Positions 5,433 through 6,096 of a stretch of DNA of 6,096 bases are shown piece by piece (the first letter of the stretch is position 1; every line of letters begins with the position of its first letter). The notes under the pieces are model-generated. The model was not told where the DNA came from, did not search any database, and saw only the letters and a program-made list of their open reading frames with translations. The stretch comes from Pseudomonadota bacterium (GTDB lineage: Bacteria > Pseudomonadota > Alphaproteobacteria > Rhizobiales > Hyphomicrobiaceae): NCBI GenBank assembly GCA_023410905.1, contig JAEYPL010000010.1, forward strand, positions 1-6,096, read 5' to 3'. A program made the position numbers and the translations under genes.

Positions 5433-6096
5433 TCAGCGCCGGTACTGGCCGCCCCCGTCCATGTCGATGACGGTCCCCGAAAGATACGCCACTTGCGGTG
5501 CCGCGAGCATGACCGTCAGTGCTGCTACTTCTTGCGGCTCTTTGAGGCGGCCGAATGGCAGGTTGCCGAGCAGCTCTTCCCAGCGGTTCTCATCGCCGAG
5601 CGTCGTCTTCGCGCGTGTCTTGCTGAGCGACATGATGCGGTCCGTGCGCGTCGCTGCCGGGTTGATGCCGAACACGCGCACGCCGAAGTCCGCCGCACCA
5701 GCACCGACGCCCTTCGTGAAGGCATTGAGGCCGGCGTTGCCCATGGAGCCGCAGATGTAGTCCCAGCGTGGCGCGGGGCCGGCCATGCCGATGATGTTGA
5801 TGATCGTGCCGGCTTTGCGCGGCTGCATCTGCTGCAGCGCCATCTGTGTCATGTGCACGTAGCCCATGACTTTGAGCGCCCAAGCCTCGGTCCATTTGGC
5901 CATGCTCATGTCGAGAATGCTGCCGCCGGGGATTGCGCCGGCGTTGTTCACGAGGATGTCGATGTCGGGGAAGCGCGCCATGGTCGCTTCGCGCGCTGCT
6001 TCCTGAGAGAGGTCGGCGGCGTGCGTGGTGACATTCGCCTGATGGCGTGAGCGGATGGCGTCAGCGGCGGCATTGAGCGTGTCGGCGCTGCGCGAG
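5433..6096 (-). CDS. Short-chain dehydrogenase/reductase with atypical active site (5' end outside window)
   Basis: The C-terminal 220 residues of an SDR-fold protein, a Rossmann-fold NAD(P)-binding family. The frame stays open to the right edge of the window, and the visible start, SRSADTLNAAADAIR, is what normally follows the second beta strand. The ATG at 5981 is therefore internal, and the glycine-rich nucleotide-binding loop lies outside the window. Counting from that ATG, NNAGAIPGG is at 12-20, GTIINIIGMAG at 58-68, VRVFGINPAATRTDR near 101-115, and the C-terminal LSGTVIDMDGGG is typical of the family. In the usual alignment the catalytic Ser, Tyr and Lys positions hold Gly65, Gly78 and Asn82, although a tyrosine (Tyr75) lies three residues earlier. 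Substrate cannot be predicted. It may be co-transcribed with the membrane protein gene 44 bases downstream. Confidence 0.88.
   Translation of the reverse strand, partial: SRSADTLNAAADAIRSRHQANVTTHAADLSQEAAREATMARFPDIDILVNNAGAIPGGSILDMSMAKWTEAWALKVMGYVHMTQMALQQMQPRKAGTIINIIGMAGPAPRWDYICGSMGNAGLNAFTKGVGAGAADFGVRVFGINPAATRTDRIMSLSKTRAKTTLGDENRWEELLGNLPFGRLKEPQEVAALTVMLAAPQVAYLSGTVIDMDGGGQYRR

Noticed and set aside
5424..6050. Plus-strand open frame of 208 codons opposite the SDR gene
   Set aside because: The minus-strand frame has clear SDR motifs; the plus-strand product is Ala, Arg and His rich without motifs.

Overview
The window is GC-rich, densely coded and looks like the core chromosome of an alphaproteobacterium, probably of the Hyphomicrobiales (order-level guess). 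The basis is protein style (CoaBC, SerRS and PurL wording), tight gene packing, GTG starts preceded by good Shine-Dalgarno sites, and one sequence matching the alphaproteobacterial general-stress (EcfG) promoter. There is no sign of mobile elements, RNA genes or CRISPR arrays.

Layout. Left part, plus strand: the 3' end of purL (purine synthesis), then coaBC (coenzyme A synthesis) from a GTG start, then dut (dUTPase). The coaBC-dut pairing is a widespread bacterial arrangement. Right part, minus strand, reading from the right edge: a partial short-chain dehydrogenase/reductase (SDR), two tandem paralogous small membrane proteins resembling the STM3941-type family, serS (seryl-tRNA synthetase), and finally a 71-residue protein whose stop lies 2 bases from the dut stop. 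The two halves converge at about 2434.

How the genes relate. The plus-strand genes are nucleotide and cofactor housekeeping. The SDR, the two membrane paralogs and serS are separated by 44, 86 and 45 bases, so they could be co-transcribed. The 71-residue gene is probably separate: the 119-base gap before it holds its own promoter-like sequence and a strong ribosome binding site.

Most interesting. (1) The small gene at 2436-2651 carries a pattern (LR, then nine residues, then PxPxR) like NepR, the anti-sigma factor of the alphaproteobacterial general stress response, and is preceded by GGAAC-N16-GGTT, close to the EcfG promoter consensus. It could be an orphan NepR-like regulator away from phyR/ecfG. 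(2) The SDR lacks the usual Ser-Tyr-Lys catalytic set when aligned in the standard register. (3) The two membrane proteins are a diverged tandem duplication. No wholly new multi-gene system is evident.
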